Assembly (NCBI RefSeq): GCF_003955715.1
Contig: NZ_CP034463.1
Location: forward strand, 310,001-374,000
Reading direction: 5' to 3'
Origin: Streptomyces aquilus
GTDB lineage: Bacteria; Actinomycetota; Actinomycetes; Streptomycetales; Streptomycetaceae
DNA length: 64,000 nt
Shown in pieces: positions 51,854 to 60,426 of this stretch (positions are counted from its first letter, which is position 1; every line of letters starts with the position of its first letter). Position numbers and translations under genes: made by a program. Under the pieces are notes generated by a model that saw only the letters and a list, made by a program, of their open reading frames with translations, had not been told where the DNA came from and did no database searches.

Positions 51854-52289
51854 CCCTCCGGGAGCGGCGCCGCATGCCGCGCCGCCCCTCGTCGCCAGCC
51901 CACGCGGGCCGCGGAGACAGCCTCCCCACCACGCAGTGCGCCCACGCACCTCCGCTGACCATGGCCCGTGGCTCCACGCCGTCCATGGCCGGTCCTGTCG
52001 AGGACCGATCCCGTCGCGGTCCGACCCTGGCCAGGGCGCCCGAGGCATGGGGGCCCCAGGAGCGTCCGGGGCCAGGGGGTGACAGGCCCCAAGGTGTCCG
52101 GGGCCAGGGGGTGACGGGCCCCAGGGGCGTGCGAGGCCAGGGGGTGGCGGGCCCAGGCCACGTGTCGGCCACGGTACGACCACGGGGTGCCCCACGGTCC
52201 ATCAGGGGCGCGGCAGTGCCCCTGTCGGCGCGAAGTTGGTGTCGGCGGCGAAGGAAGCCGCCGATCCCCAGCCAGCAGAGGAGCCGATC
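51854..52289. other. Gene-free region holding tandem GC-rich repeats
   Basis: Between the LAL gene and the truncated ECF41 I see no credible coding sequence or ECF41-type element. The only clear structure is the threefold repeat annotated at 52064-52160. Confidence 0.6.
52064..52160. repeat. Three tandem copies of a 32-33-base repeat
   Basis: Copies begin at about 52064, 52096 and 52129, with the core GGGGCCAGGGGGTGAC and G-rich flanks. The third copy is more diverged. Its effect on the downstream promoter is unknown. Confidence 0.8.
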
Positions 52290-53021
52290 GTGGACACATC
52301 TGTGATCGCAACCCGGCAGAGTCCGCAGTCGGTGATGGTGACCATCACTGCCGCGCCCGTCGAACTCAACGACGCGGCCTTCGTGTTCGGCCGCGTCCGG
52401 CCAGGACTGCTCAAGATCGCCAACCGGATCCTCCGAGATCCCGGCGAAGCCGAGGACGTCATCCAGGAGGCGTGGCTGCGCTGGCAGGGCACCGATCGCA
52501 CGGTCGTGGCCGACCCCGGTGCGTTGCTGCGCACGACGACCGTCCGGCTCGCCATCAACGTGCTGCAGTCGGCGCGCAGGCGCCGTGAGTCCAGTGCCAC
52601 CCCCTGGCTGCCGGAGTCCACGGACACCGGGATGACACCGGAGGCCCTGGCCGAACGCCGGGACTCGGTGGAGCATGCCGTTCTGCTGCTTCTGCAGACC
52701 CTCACCCCCAACCAGCGAGCCGCGTACGTGCTGCGCGAGGCGTTCGGCTACTCCTACGACCAGATCGGCGACCTGCTCCACCTGTCCGTGGGGAACGCAC
52801 GGCAGCAGGTCTCCCGCGCGCAGGACAGACTCAACAACCGGCGGCATCGGCAGCACGTGGACGCGGCCACCCATCGGCGGCTCGTTGAGGCGATCTTCAC
52901 CGCCGCCCGCACCGGAGACCTCGACCGCCTGGAGCACGTGCTGACCGGCCAGGACGCGCCGTACTCCGGCGAGGGGACGGCCGCACGCGACGGCGCGCCT
53001 TCCTACCGGGCCACCGCATGA
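52290..53021 (+). CDS. ECF41-group sigma factor with naturally truncated SnoaL-like domain
   Basis: The 243-residue protein has full sigma region 2 (LLKIANRILRDPGEAEDVIQEAWLRWQ) and region 4 (LTPNQRAAYVLREAFGYSYDQIGDLL, then NARQQVSRAQDRL). The SnoaL-like domain begins (RRLVEAIFTAARTGDLDRLEHVL) but ends after about 25 more residues, where the DGGG motif would be (YSGEG); the NPDKL end is absent. In studied ECF41 factors, partial removal of this domain gives a highly active sigma. GTG 52290 is chosen for AGAGGAG upstream. Its stop overlaps the MarR start (ATGA). Confidence 0.85.
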   Translation: MDTSVIATRQSPQSVMVTITAAPVELNDAAFVFGRVRPGLLKIANRILRDPGEAEDVIQEAWLRWQGTDRTVVADPGALLRTTTVRLAINVLQSARRRRESSATPWLPESTDTGMTPEALAERRDSVEHAVLLLLQTLTPNQRAAYVLREAFGYSYDQIGDLLHLSVGNARQQVSRAQDRLNNRRHRQHVDAATHRRLVEAIFTAARTGDLDRLEHVLTGQDAPYSGEGTAARDGAPSYRATA

Positions 53022-53539
53022 CCGCCACGTCGCACGGGGACGTGGTGCGCGAGGTGCGCACCGGCCCTGCCGACGACCGCGGACAGTCCTTCGTGACCGA
53101 CCGGTGGGACACCCTCGACCGCCTCCACCGCCTGGTCCAGGCGACGGTGGAGCGGCGGCTGCGCGAGGAGACGGGGTTCGGGGTGAGCGAAGTGCAGGCC
53201 CTGCGCTACGCGGGGAGCGGCTTCGCCGCGGACGCCGGCCCCGAGTCCATGCGGCTCGGGGAAGTGGCCGACGGGCTCGGTCTGAGTCAGTCCGCCACGA
53301 GCAGGCTGATGGCACGCCTGCGCCGACAGGGCCTGGTCATCTCGAGCGCCGTCGACCACGACCGGCGCGGCGTGCAGATGCTGCTGACCCCGGAGGGGCA
53401 CGCCGCGCTGCGCCGTATCGCGCCTCGCTACGAACAGGTCGTACGGGACGCGGTCCGCGATCTCGGCTCCCAGGACGTGGATCCCCTCCTGTGGCATTTC
53501 CTCACCGGCGAGAACGACGCCCGCACGGTCAACCGCTGA
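53018..53539 (+). CDS. MarR-family regulator
   Basis: The 173-residue protein has a winged helix (RLGEVADGLGLSQSATSRLMARLRRQGLVISSAVDHDRRGVQMLLTPEG) with helical ends for dimerisation. It is translationally coupled to the truncated ECF41 by a 4-base overlap, so the two act in one unit. It may sense phenolic compounds or redox state. Its 3' end overlaps the convergent hydrolase by 11 bases. Confidence 0.9.
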   Translation: MTATSHGDVVREVRTGPADDRGQSFVTDRWDTLDRLHRLVQATVERRLREETGFGVSEVQALRYAGSGFAADAGPESMRLGEVADGLGLSQSATSRLMARLRRQGLVISSAVDHDRRGVQMLLTPEGHAALRRIAPRYEQVVRDAVRDLGSQDVDPLLWHFLTGENDARTVNR

Positions 53540-54455
53540 GGAAGTCGCGTACGGCCGCCGTGAACCGCTCGGGACGCTCGATGTGCCCGAGATGGCCGGT
53601 CTCCTCCAGGACCACCAGCCGGGCGTCGGGAAGGAGCTGGTGCAGCATGTGCGCCCAGCGCGGCCCGCAGATGAAGTCGTCCCCGCCGACCAGCACCAGG
53701 GTCGGGACGGTGAGCCGGGGCAGTTCCCCGCGGACGTCGAACGGGGGCTCCTCCCCCCAGGCCGGTGCGGCGAACATCCGCAGGGACGCCCGCCCCGCGG
53801 CGAACTCCTTCTCGCGGCCCCAGTAGTCGTGGAAGTAGGCGGGCGAGATGAGGCGCAGCACCTTCGTCGCGCCCTCGTCGTCGGACCGGTCGACTCGGGT
53901 GGTGAGACCCGCGACGTAGGTGCCCACTTCCGGCCGCTCGCCGGCGTGCCGCTGGACGAAACTCTCCATGTTGGCCACGGCGGCCCTCCAGAACTCCTCT
54001 CCCGTCATCGGCGAGGTGTCGTACAGGACGAGGGACGCCAGGCGCCCGGGGTGGTCGAGGGCGTAGCGCTGCGCGACGAAGCCGCCGTGGGAGTGGCCCA
54101 GCAGGGCCACCTCGGCGAGGCCCAGGTGCTCGATCACCGCGTGCAGGAAGTGGGTGTAGGTGGCGAGGGTGTAGTCGCGTGGGTCGGCCAGCCGGCCCGA
54201 CTCGCCCGTGCCGACCGGCTCGAGGTAGACGACGGTCATGCCGCGCTCCAGCTCGGACATGCGCAGGTACTCCCAGCCGATGCCCGGCCCTCCGGGATGG
54301 GCGACGCACACCGGGCCGGATCCGGCGACGTGGTAGCGCTGGTCGACGACGGCCGTACCGTGCCGGACGACGAGGGTGTGGGTACCCGGGGAGAGCGGGT
54401 TGCGGGGATCGACGGCTGGGCTGGGAAGGGGCCTCGGGCCCTGTGTGGCGTTCAC
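53529..54455 (-). CDS. Alpha/beta hydrolase, proline-iminopeptidase-like
   Basis: The 308-residue product has GGPGIGWEYLRMSELERGMTVVYLEPVGTGES (oxyanion region) and the nucleophile elbow LLGHSHGGFVAQRYAL. The late LVGGDDFICGP contains the acid and ETGHLGHIERPERF the histidine. This is the layout of proline iminopeptidases and related hydrolases. The promoter region has a TAGTGT...ACACTA inverted repeat near 54505-54529 that could bind the convergent MarR protein. Confidence 0.85.
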   Translation of the reverse strand: MNATQGPRPLPSPAVDPRNPLSPGTHTLVVRHGTAVVDQRYHVAGSGPVCVAHPGGPGIGWEYLRMSELERGMTVVYLEPVGTGESGRLADPRDYTLATYTHFLHAVIEHLGLAEVALLGHSHGGFVAQRYALDHPGRLASLVLYDTSPMTGEEFWRAAVANMESFVQRHAGERPEVGTYVAGLTTRVDRSDDEGATKVLRLISPAYFHDYWGREKEFAAGRASLRMFAAPAWGEEPPFDVRGELPRLTVPTLVLVGGDDFICGPRWAHMLHQLLPDARLVVLEETGHLGHIERPERFTAAVRDFLSG

Positions 54456-54547
54456 AACTCCCCGATGGTGCGGCGGCCCGGAGCCCCACTCAAGACATTG
54501 TGCCTAGTGTCACACTGCATTTCACACTATTGCGCTCCGCCATGGAA

Positions 54548-54574
54548 TGTCACAGAACTCCCCTTCGGGCGGTC
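54548..54574 (+). promoter_or_regulatory. ECF41-type promoter for the WhiB-like gene
   Basis: TGTCACA at 54548-54554, 17 bases, GTC at 54572-54574 (context CGGTCAGATG). The start codon is 42 bases downstream. Another TGTCACA at 54509 lacks the GTC. Confidence 0.8.
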
Positions 54575-54616
54575 AGATGCGTCAGAGGCATCCGCGACGA
54601 GTAAGGAGGCGCTGCC

Positions 54617-54883
54617 ATGAGCTGGCACGAGAGAGCGGGCTGCCGGGAGGTCGACCCCGACCTGTTCTTCCCCATCGGCACCGCGGGTCTGGCGCTTGTC
54701 CAGATCGACGAGGCGAAGGCCGTGTGCGCCCGGTGCCCCGTGCGAGAGCGGTGTCTTCAGTGGGCGCTGGACGTCGGGCAGGTCGAGGGCATCTGGGGCG
54801 GCACGACGGAGAGCGAGCGCCGCGCGACCCGACGACGCTCAGCGCGTAAGGGCGCCGAGCGGATCGGCGTAAAGGCGTCCTGA
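54617..54883 (+). CDS. WhiB-like iron-sulphur regulator (Wbl)
   Basis: The 88-residue protein has the four Wbl cysteines at 9, 37, 40 and 46 (AVCARCPVRERCLQWAL) and the GIWGGTT turn, then a basic C-terminus. Wbl proteins bind a 4Fe-4S cluster, sense oxygen, NO or redox state, and contact the principal sigma factor. AAGGAGGCGCTGCC precedes ATG 54617. Placement behind an ECF41-type promoter makes it a likely second-tier regulator of the response. Confidence 0.93.
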   Translation: MSWHERAGCREVDPDLFFPIGTAGLALVQIDEAKAVCARCPVRERCLQWALDVGQVEGIWGGTTESERRATRRRSARKGAERIGVKAS

Positions 54884-54901
54884 CCCGGACAACTCCGGGG
54901 G

Positions 54902-55356
54902 GTGTTCGCCGCCGCCTTCCTCCCCGAAAGAGGGAAGAGCGTGGTCGGATTGTCGGGTAAGTTCCTCGGCAGCACCCTCGGCGACGCACTGCGCTCCGCG
55001 CCGGTCACCTTGCCGGACGGCTCCCGCGATGCGGACCTGCCGATCGAACCCGAGCGTTCCACCAGCGGTTCGCCGCTGATGTCCCCCGCAACACCACGGA
55101 CCTCATGGCCGTCACGCAGCGGCCCGGTCACGACTGCCGCACTGGCGGACGAGGCCTCCGAGCCCGGCTGGGAGAACATCCCGTCCTGGGCCGTGGTCGC
55201 CACCCAGGCCCGCAACATCCCGGCGCGGGCCCAGATCTTCATGGCACAGCACGCACACGCCCACATCACGCGCGTACGGGCCTCGCACGCCGTGAGCGTC
55301 CCCGCCCCGCCGACGTCGCCGAGGTGATCCAGGCGGCCGCTCGGACCGTGCGCTGA
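54902..55356 (+). pseudogene. Decayed alpha/beta hydrolase
   Basis: The first frame (FAAAFLPERGKSVVGLSGKFLGSTLGDALRSAPVTL) matches FVAAFLPEEGESAVTLSGKFPGSTLGD of 39418-40137. Then AADV...TTDLMAVTQRP, PSWAVVATQARNIPARAQIFMAQHA and RASHAVSVP appear in alternating frames. The final RPADVAEVIQAAARTVR is in a third. The N-terminus with the nucleophile elbow is missing. It lies right behind the Wbl gene. Confidence 0.8.
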
Positions 55357-55400
55357 CCCACCCGTGCCGCGCGTCACGAGGCGCAGGCAGGCTCCGCCCC

Positions 55401-55469
55401 CTGACCCCCGCACACATGGTGGCCCCCTGGACCCTCGGTCCAGGGGGCCACCATGTGTGCGGGGGTCAG
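55401..55469. terminator. Very long perfect hairpin (33-bp stem, 3-base loop)
   Basis: Bases 55401-55433 and 55437-55469 are exact inverted repeats around CTC. The right arm covers the stop codon of the minus-strand gene at 55466. It lies between the decayed hydrolase and that gene and should terminate both strands. Confidence 0.88.
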
Positions 55470-56527
55470 CCGCGGTCTTCCGGAGCGACGTAGTCGAAGG
55501 TCGGGCCCGCGGTCAGGCCCTCGCCGTCGGGCATTGACATCAGGCTCTGTGCCTGCCCTTTGAGCGCGTACATCGTGCCCACCGACACCCCGAGCATCGC
55601 GGGATTGCCGTTGAACGCCTGCTCCAAGAGCTGAAGCAGCTTGCCGTACGCAACGTTGAACGCCTCCTGCGCCGTACGGATCGCGCTGCCCTCCGGATGG
55701 TCCTCCAGCCGCGGGTTGGGACGCATCGGGCGCACCCCGGCGGGGTCGACGGTGAGCGTCTCGCCGGTGGGCCCTGTCTCCGGTGTGTCCCCCGGCTGGT
55801 AGCGCCGGCCCTGTGCGAGCTCCTGGAAGCGGTAGTAGTGCGAGACCGCCTTGGTCTGCGGGTGGAACAGGTCCATGTCCCCGTCCCATACGTCGACGCG
55901 TGCCGCGCCCTCGCCCTGCTCCACGATCTCCTCCAGGGCGGAGAGCGCCGAGGCGAGATCGGTGACCGGACGCAGCCGCCCACCGGTGTGCCCGAAGGGT
56001 CCTGCCGCCACCTGGCGGGCGGGATCACCGGTGAAGACCTTCTCCTCGCCGAGCTCGGCGCACAGGTGTCGCAGGCCCTTCTCGATCGCGTCGTAGAACT
56101 GACCGATCGTCATGTAGGCGTCGCCCTCGGCCGGGTCGCCCGGGTGGGCGGGTTGTTCGAGCCGGAGGAACATGGTGACCGCCTCCTGACCGAACGGCAG
56201 CAGGGACAGCTGCATGGAGGGATCGGCGTGCGGCATGGGCCGCGGATGCGGGGACAGTATCCGCGGGGTGTCGACGCGAGGTCGCCCGCCGACCGCGTTG
56301 AGGAGGTTTGCCACCAGCGCCAGGTGGATCATCTCCTCGACGAACACGCTGCTGACCACTTCGACGGCGTGGGCGTTCCGCTCGGGGTCGAGCGAGTAGA
56401 GGGCTGTGAGGTAGGGCGGCAGCGTGGCGTGTTCCAGCTCGATGGCCCACTGAAGGTGCTCGCGCAGGCCCTCCTGCGTCGTGATCGAGCGGAACCTGGC
56501 CTGGCCGGTGGGGTCTTGTTGATTCAT
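55466..56527 (-). CDS. VioB-like ferritin-fold protein
   Basis: The 353-residue protein has a ferritin-like di-iron pattern: AIELEHATLPPYLTALYSL near the N-terminus and SVFVEEMIHLALVANLLNAVGG, as in the ferritin-like part of VioB, the iminophenyl-pyruvate dimer synthase of violacein formation. A C-terminal helical part follows. It is much shorter than full VioB (about 1000 residues). ATG 56527 has AGGTGAGA upstream. It follows the YceI gene by 120 bases and is probably read from the same promoter. Confidence 0.83.
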   Translation of the reverse strand: MNQQDPTGQARFRSITTQEGLREHLQWAIELEHATLPPYLTALYSLDPERNAHAVEVVSSVFVEEMIHLALVANLLNAVGGRPRVDTPRILSPHPRPMPHADPSMQLSLLPFGQEAVTMFLRLEQPAHPGDPAEGDAYMTIGQFYDAIEKGLRHLCAELGEEKVFTGDPARQVAAGPFGHTGGRLRPVTDLASALSALEEIVEQGEGAARVDVWDGDMDLFHPQTKAVSHYYRFQELAQGRRYQPGDTPETGPTGETLTVDPAGVRPMRPNPRLEDHPEGSAIRTAQEAFNVAYGKLLQLLEQAFNGNPAMLGVSVGTMYALKGQAQSLMSMPDGEGLTAGPTFDYVAPEDRG

Positions 56528-56647
56528 GAGGGTCTCACCTGGGTTTCGTGCGTACGGTTCGGCCGCGGCTGCAGAGCGACCTGTGGTCACCGGCGTCGCT
56601 GCCGGCGGGGACCGCGCGGGGCGGCCGGTGGTGGGGCGCGGGGCCGG

Positions 56648-57220
56648 TCATGCGGCTTCCGTGCGGGAGAGGCGGACGGCGGAGATGTCGAAGCTGAGCC
56701 TGACCTTGTCGCTGATGAGGGCGCCGGCGGTCTCGACGGGCGTGTTCCAGCCGAGCCCCCAGTCGGAGCGGCGCACGAGTGCGGTGCCGGAGAAGCCGAC
56801 ACGGTGGTCTCCGCTCTCGTCCTGCGTGGCCCCGTCGAAGGCGAGGTGGATGTGGAGAGGGAGTTCGACGTCCTTGATTCTGAGGTGGCCCGTCAGACGG
56901 AACTCGCCGTCTCCGCGGTCGGCAAGGCCTGCGGAGCGGAAGAGCATCACCGGATAGGTGGCGGCGTCGAGGAAGTCCGGGCCCGCGAGGTGGGTGTCCC
57001 GCTCAGGGCTGCTGGTGTCGATGCTGCCGGCCTGGACGCTCAAGTAGGCCTCGGAGCGGCTGGGTTGGTACCCGTCCAGCTTGACCAGCCCCTCGAACGC
57101 GCCGAACCGCCCGCGTACGTTCGCGATCATGGCGTGCCGGACGGAGAAGCCGATGGTGCTGTGTGCCGGGTCGATGGTGTAGACACCTGTCAGCGCTGGG
57201 TACGGGACGACGGTCGACAT
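56648..57220 (-). CDS. YceI-family lipid-binding protein
   Basis: The 190-residue lipocalin-like protein starts TGVYTIDPAHSTIGFSVRHAMIANVRGRFGAFEG and ends with GLGWNTPVETAGALISDKVRLSFDI, typical of the YceI family, which binds isoprenoid or polyisoprenoid lipids. No signal peptide is visible. AAGGACC precedes ATG 57220. An ECF41-type promoter drives this gene and probably the VioB-like gene behind it. Confidence 0.92.
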   Translation of the reverse strand: MSTVVPYPALTGVYTIDPAHSTIGFSVRHAMIANVRGRFGAFEGLVKLDGYQPSRSEAYLSVQAGSIDTSSPERDTHLAGPDFLDAATYPVMLFRSAGLADRGDGEFRLTGHLRIKDVELPLHIHLAFDGATQDESGDHRVGFSGTALVRRSDWGLGWNTPVETAGALISDKVRLSFDISAVRLSRTEAA

Positions 57221-57339
57221 AGATCGGTCCTTGCGGTCGCTGGTCACGACGATCAGTCGTTGCGAGCCGTCGCCGTGAGCCTGCCGATGATGGAACGGAC
57301 CGTGGCCGAAGAGGTTCGGGCAAGGTCCGCAGAAGGACA

Positions 57340-57366
57340 GACAGGTGAGGGCCCGCGTGTGTGACA
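57340..57366 (-). promoter_or_regulatory. ECF41-type promoter of the YceI/VioB-like operon
   Basis: Minus-strand TGTCACA (57366-57360), 17 bases, GTC (57342-57340, context CTGTCTGTCC). The leader to ATG 57220 is about 110 bases. Confidence 0.77.
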
Positions 57367-57447
57367 CTGGGGCCGCCGCCCGGACGGCGTTTCGTGTGTC
57401 ACAGCGTGTCGACGCGTCAACGGGCCGTCGTCACGCGCGTCGTACGG

Positions 57448-57903
57448 TCAGCATCGCGGGATCGCCCGCGTCGGGCGGGGGGGGAAGCCGGGCTCGCCCG
57501 GCTCGGCGACGCTGTCGTCCCGCAAAGCCGTCCACAACCAGAACGTCTCAGTGTGCTCGCCCAGGACACCGGTCACGATGAAGGACCGAGGCACGCCAGG
57601 GCGTTGCGGCAGAACGCGACATTCCGCGACACCGCGCAGAGCGGTCTCAGGCAGGGTGCAGGGGTGGACGATGACTCGTCCGCTCATGTCGGCGGGCAGG
57701 GACGTGAGCCGGGTCGTCAAGGCGGCCAAAGTGCCCAGCACATCGACCCGCGCGTTGCCCAGCGCCTCTCCGCACCATTCCCGCACGGTGCGCGGCATCG
57801 GCCTCGCCTTACAGGACGTCGTAGAACTCGGCATCGACGCCGCAAGCCTCTCCGGAGGCACGCTCGTCGGACGTGCGGGCGAACGGGACGACGGCGAGTG
57901 CAT
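57448..57903 (-). pseudogene. Decayed SAM methyltransferase
   Basis: The frame from 57903 contains TRLTSLPADMSGRVIVHPCTLPETALRGVAECRVL and VLGEHTETFWLW, matching LTRLAAL...RVTVHPHPLDETALDAVADVAVCHN and VLREHTETFWMW of the intact enzyme at 3276-4040. AEFYDVL is found in another frame near 57815. The SAM-binding motif VLDVGAGTG is deleted. It is a second copy of that gene. Confidence 0.82.
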
Positions 57904-57912
57904 GCCCCACTT

Positions 57913-57939
57913 GACAGGTCCGGCGCCTCATCTGTGACG
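57913..57939 (-). promoter_or_regulatory. ECF41-type promoter of the decayed methyltransferase
   Basis: Minus-strand CGTCACA (57939-57933), 17 bases, GTC (57915-57913, context CTGTCAAG). As at the intact copy, the -10 nearly touches the start codon region. Confidence 0.72.
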
Positions 57940-58162
57940 GGATGTGGGCCCAGGACCGGTAACACACGCCCCAGCGCAGAATCTCCGCCGGCTCGCCCCC
58001 CTCTCCCCTCCCCCCGTGCTGATCGGCGAACCCCGTAACACTGTGTGCCACTATGGTGCGTGCATCCGGCGCAGCACACGATGCTCGCCGTCCCGGCCCG
58101 CCGCGGCCGCACAGCCTCCCCGGATCCCGGCCGCGGCCCCTATCACGAGGGATGTACCGACC

Positions 58163-58897
58163 ATGCCTGCCATCCTCATCCACGGCGTTCCCGACACCCA
58201 CCGCGTGTGGAACGGCGTACGTCGGCACCTGACCCGCTCCGACGTCGAGGCCTGGGACCTGCCCGGATTCGGCACCCCCCGCCCCCCGGGTTTCGGATCC
58301 AGCAAGGAGGAGTACGTCGACTGGCTCGTCGAGCGCCTCGAGCGCGTCGGCGAGCCCGTGGACCTGGTCGGTCACGACTGGGGCTGCATCCTCACCGCCC
58401 GCGTCGCCTCCGTCCGCCCCGACCTGGTGCGCACCTGGGCCGGCGGCAACGGACCCATCAGTTCCCGCTACGTCTGGCACCCTCTGGCCGAGACCTGGCA
58501 GGACCCCGTCGCCGGCGAGCGGTTCATGGCCGAACTGGAGCCTGAGTCCTTCGCGAAGGACCTGGTGAACGGCTTCGACGCGCCCGCCGAACCGGTGGAG
58601 GAGATGGTCCGGCACGTCGACGGCACGATGAAGGACAGCATTCTGCGGCTGTACCGGTCCGCCGTGACGATGGGGACGGAGTGGGAACCGGCCCTGTCGA
58701 ACGTCACCGCACCCGCACTGGTGTTCTGGGGCGAGCGCGACCCGGCCTGTCAGATCGAGTTCGGCGACGAACTCGGCGCCGCCCTGCGCGCCACCCGCGT
58801 CCTCCATCTCGACTGCAACCACTGGACGGTGCTGGAGCGGCCCGCGGAGGTGGCCGCCGCCCTCGAGGCGCACTGGGCGCAGGGCACCGGACGCTAG
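58163..58897 (+). CDS. Alpha/beta hydrolase
   Basis: The 244-residue product starts MPAILIHGVPDTHRVWNGVRRHL and has the nucleophile region DLVGHDWGCIL, where aspartate stands in the serine position as in epoxide hydrolases and dehalogenases. ALVFWGERDPACQ and HLDCNHWTVLERP provide the rest of the active site. It has GAGGGA upstream, 11 bases before ATG 58163. No ECF41-type element is found on its strand. Confidence 0.82.
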   Translation: MPAILIHGVPDTHRVWNGVRRHLTRSDVEAWDLPGFGTPRPPGFGSSKEEYVDWLVERLERVGEPVDLVGHDWGCILTARVASVRPDLVRTWAGGNGPISSRYVWHPLAETWQDPVAGERFMAELEPESFAKDLVNGFDAPAEPVEEMVRHVDGTMKDSILRLYRSAVTMGTEWEPALSNVTAPALVFWGERDPACQIEFGDELGAALRATRVLHLDCNHWTVLERPAEVAAALEAHWAQGTGR

Positions 58898-59039
58898 CCC
58901 GTCGCGGACGGCGACGAGGGGCACGGGCCGACGGACCTCCTCGGCCACGGTCGTGGAAACCGGACGTCGTCCGCGCCCTCGTCGCGCTGCTCCGCCCCGC
59001 CCTCGCAGGCCCTCGCGCGGCCTCTTCGCCCCGGGCCGG

Positions 59040-59066
59040 TGTCACAACCCGCGGGTTCTCGCGGTC
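59040..59066 (+). promoter_or_regulatory. ECF41-type promoter of the ferredoxin reductase
   Basis: TGTCACA at 59040-59046, 17 bases, GTC at 59064-59066 (context CGGTCTCACC). The start codon is 55 bases downstream. Confidence 0.8.
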
Positions 59067-59121
59067 TCACCGCATGAGGACACACCAGTGTCCGGTGCGC
59101 GCGAACAGAGACGGAATCACC

Positions 59122-60354
59122 ATGTCGCGAGAGAACGGGTTCGTGATCGTCGGGGGCGGCCTCGCCGCGGGCAAGGCCGCCGAGGAACTCCGGCAACAGG
59201 GCTACGACGGTCCGCTCGTCCTCATCGGGGACGAGGCGGAGCGCCCCTACGTCCGACCGCCGCTGTCCAAGGGATACCTGCTCGGCAAGGAGGACCGCGA
59301 GTCCATTTTCGTGCATCCCGAAAACTGGTACCGAAAGCACGACGTCGACCTGCTGACGGGAACGCGCGTCACGGCCGTCGACCCACACTCCCGACAGGTC
59401 GAACTCACCGGCGGACGCCGGATGTCCTACACCAAGCTGCTCCTGGCGACCGGATCGTCGCCCCGCCGGCTGACGGTGCCCGGGGCGGACCTGGACAACG
59501 TGCTGTACCTGCGCCGTGTGGGGGACAGCGAGCGGCTCAAGGCTGCGTTCACCCCCGGGGCCCGGATCGTGATCGTCGGCGGCGGCTGGATCGGCCTGGA
59601 GACCGCCGCGGCGGCCCGGACCGCCGGGGCGCTGGTGACCGTTCTGGAGCACTCCGAGCTGCCGCTGCTGAAGGTGCTCGGCCGGGAGGCGGCCGAGGTC
59701 TTCGCCGACCTGCACCGGGACCACGGAGTCGTCCTGCGGCCCCACGCCGCCGTCGAGCGCGTCACCGGTGACGGCACCCGCGCCGACGGCGTGCAGCTCG
59801 CCGACGGAACCCGACTGCCCGCCGACGCCGTGGTGGTGGGCGTCGGCATCACCCCCAACGTCGAGCTCGCCGAAGCGGCGGGACTGGAGGTGCGCAACGG
59901 CATCGTCACCGACGAGCGTCTGCGCACCTCGGCCCGGGACGTACACGCCGCTGGGGACGTCGCCAACGCCTATCATCCCCGGCTCGGCCGGCATCTACGG
60001 GTGGAGCACTGGGCCAACGCCCTGCACCAGCCCCGCACGGCGGCACTGGCCATGCTCGGCAAGGAGGCCGCGTACAACCGGCTGCCGTACTTCTACACCG
60101 ACCAGTACGACCTCGGGATGGAGTACACGGGTTACACCGAGCCCGGTGGTTACGACCGCGTCGTCTTCCGCGGGAATCCGGCCGAGCGGCGGTTCATCGC
60201 CTTCTGGTTGTCCGGGGACCGGGTCCTGGCGGGCATGAGCGTGAACGTGTGGAAGGTCATCGACTCCGTCCGTGCCCTCGTCGAGTCCGGTGCCTCCGTG
60301 GCGGACGCGGCCCTGTCCGATCCCGAGACGCCCCTCGACAGCCTTCTGCCCTGA
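59122..60354 (+). CDS. FAD-dependent ferredoxin reductase
   Basis: The 410-residue protein has FVIVGGGLAAGKAAEELRQQGYDGPLVLIGDE (FAD), RPPLSKGYLLG, an NAD-binding IVIVGGGWIGLETAAAARTAGALVTVLE, and DVHAAGDVANAYHPRLGRHLRVEHWANALHQ followed by a reductase C-terminal domain. This is the layout of putidaredoxin-reductase-like or rubredoxin-reductase-like enzymes that pass NADH electrons to ferredoxins. It is a natural partner for the FdxA at 5164. ATG 59122 is preceded by AGACGGAATCACC. Confidence 0.9.
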   Translation: MSRENGFVIVGGGLAAGKAAEELRQQGYDGPLVLIGDEAERPYVRPPLSKGYLLGKEDRESIFVHPENWYRKHDVDLLTGTRVTAVDPHSRQVELTGGRRMSYTKLLLATGSSPRRLTVPGADLDNVLYLRRVGDSERLKAAFTPGARIVIVGGGWIGLETAAAARTAGALVTVLEHSELPLLKVLGREAAEVFADLHRDHGVVLRPHAAVERVTGDGTRADGVQLADGTRLPADAVVVGVGITPNVELAEAAGLEVRNGIVTDERLRTSARDVHAAGDVANAYHPRLGRHLRVEHWANALHQPRTAALAMLGKEAAYNRLPYFYTDQYDLGMEYTGYTEPGGYDRVVFRGNPAERRFIAFWLSGDRVLAGMSVNVWKVIDSVRALVESGASVADAALSDPETPLDSLLP

Positions 60355-60426
60355 CGACCGCCGCGAAGGTGACCGTGGCGCCCTCCGACGCAGGAGCGGG
60401 CGCCGCTGCGTACGGCCGGGAAACCG

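Noticed and set aside
54509-54535. TGTCACA at 54509-54515
   Set aside because: It is followed by GCG, not GTC, at 17 bases; the proper element for the Wbl gene is 39 bases downstream.
57398-57424. TGTCACA at 57398 on the plus strand
   Set aside because: The GTC is at the wrong distance and no plus-strand gene follows; it lies before a minus-strand pseudogene end.
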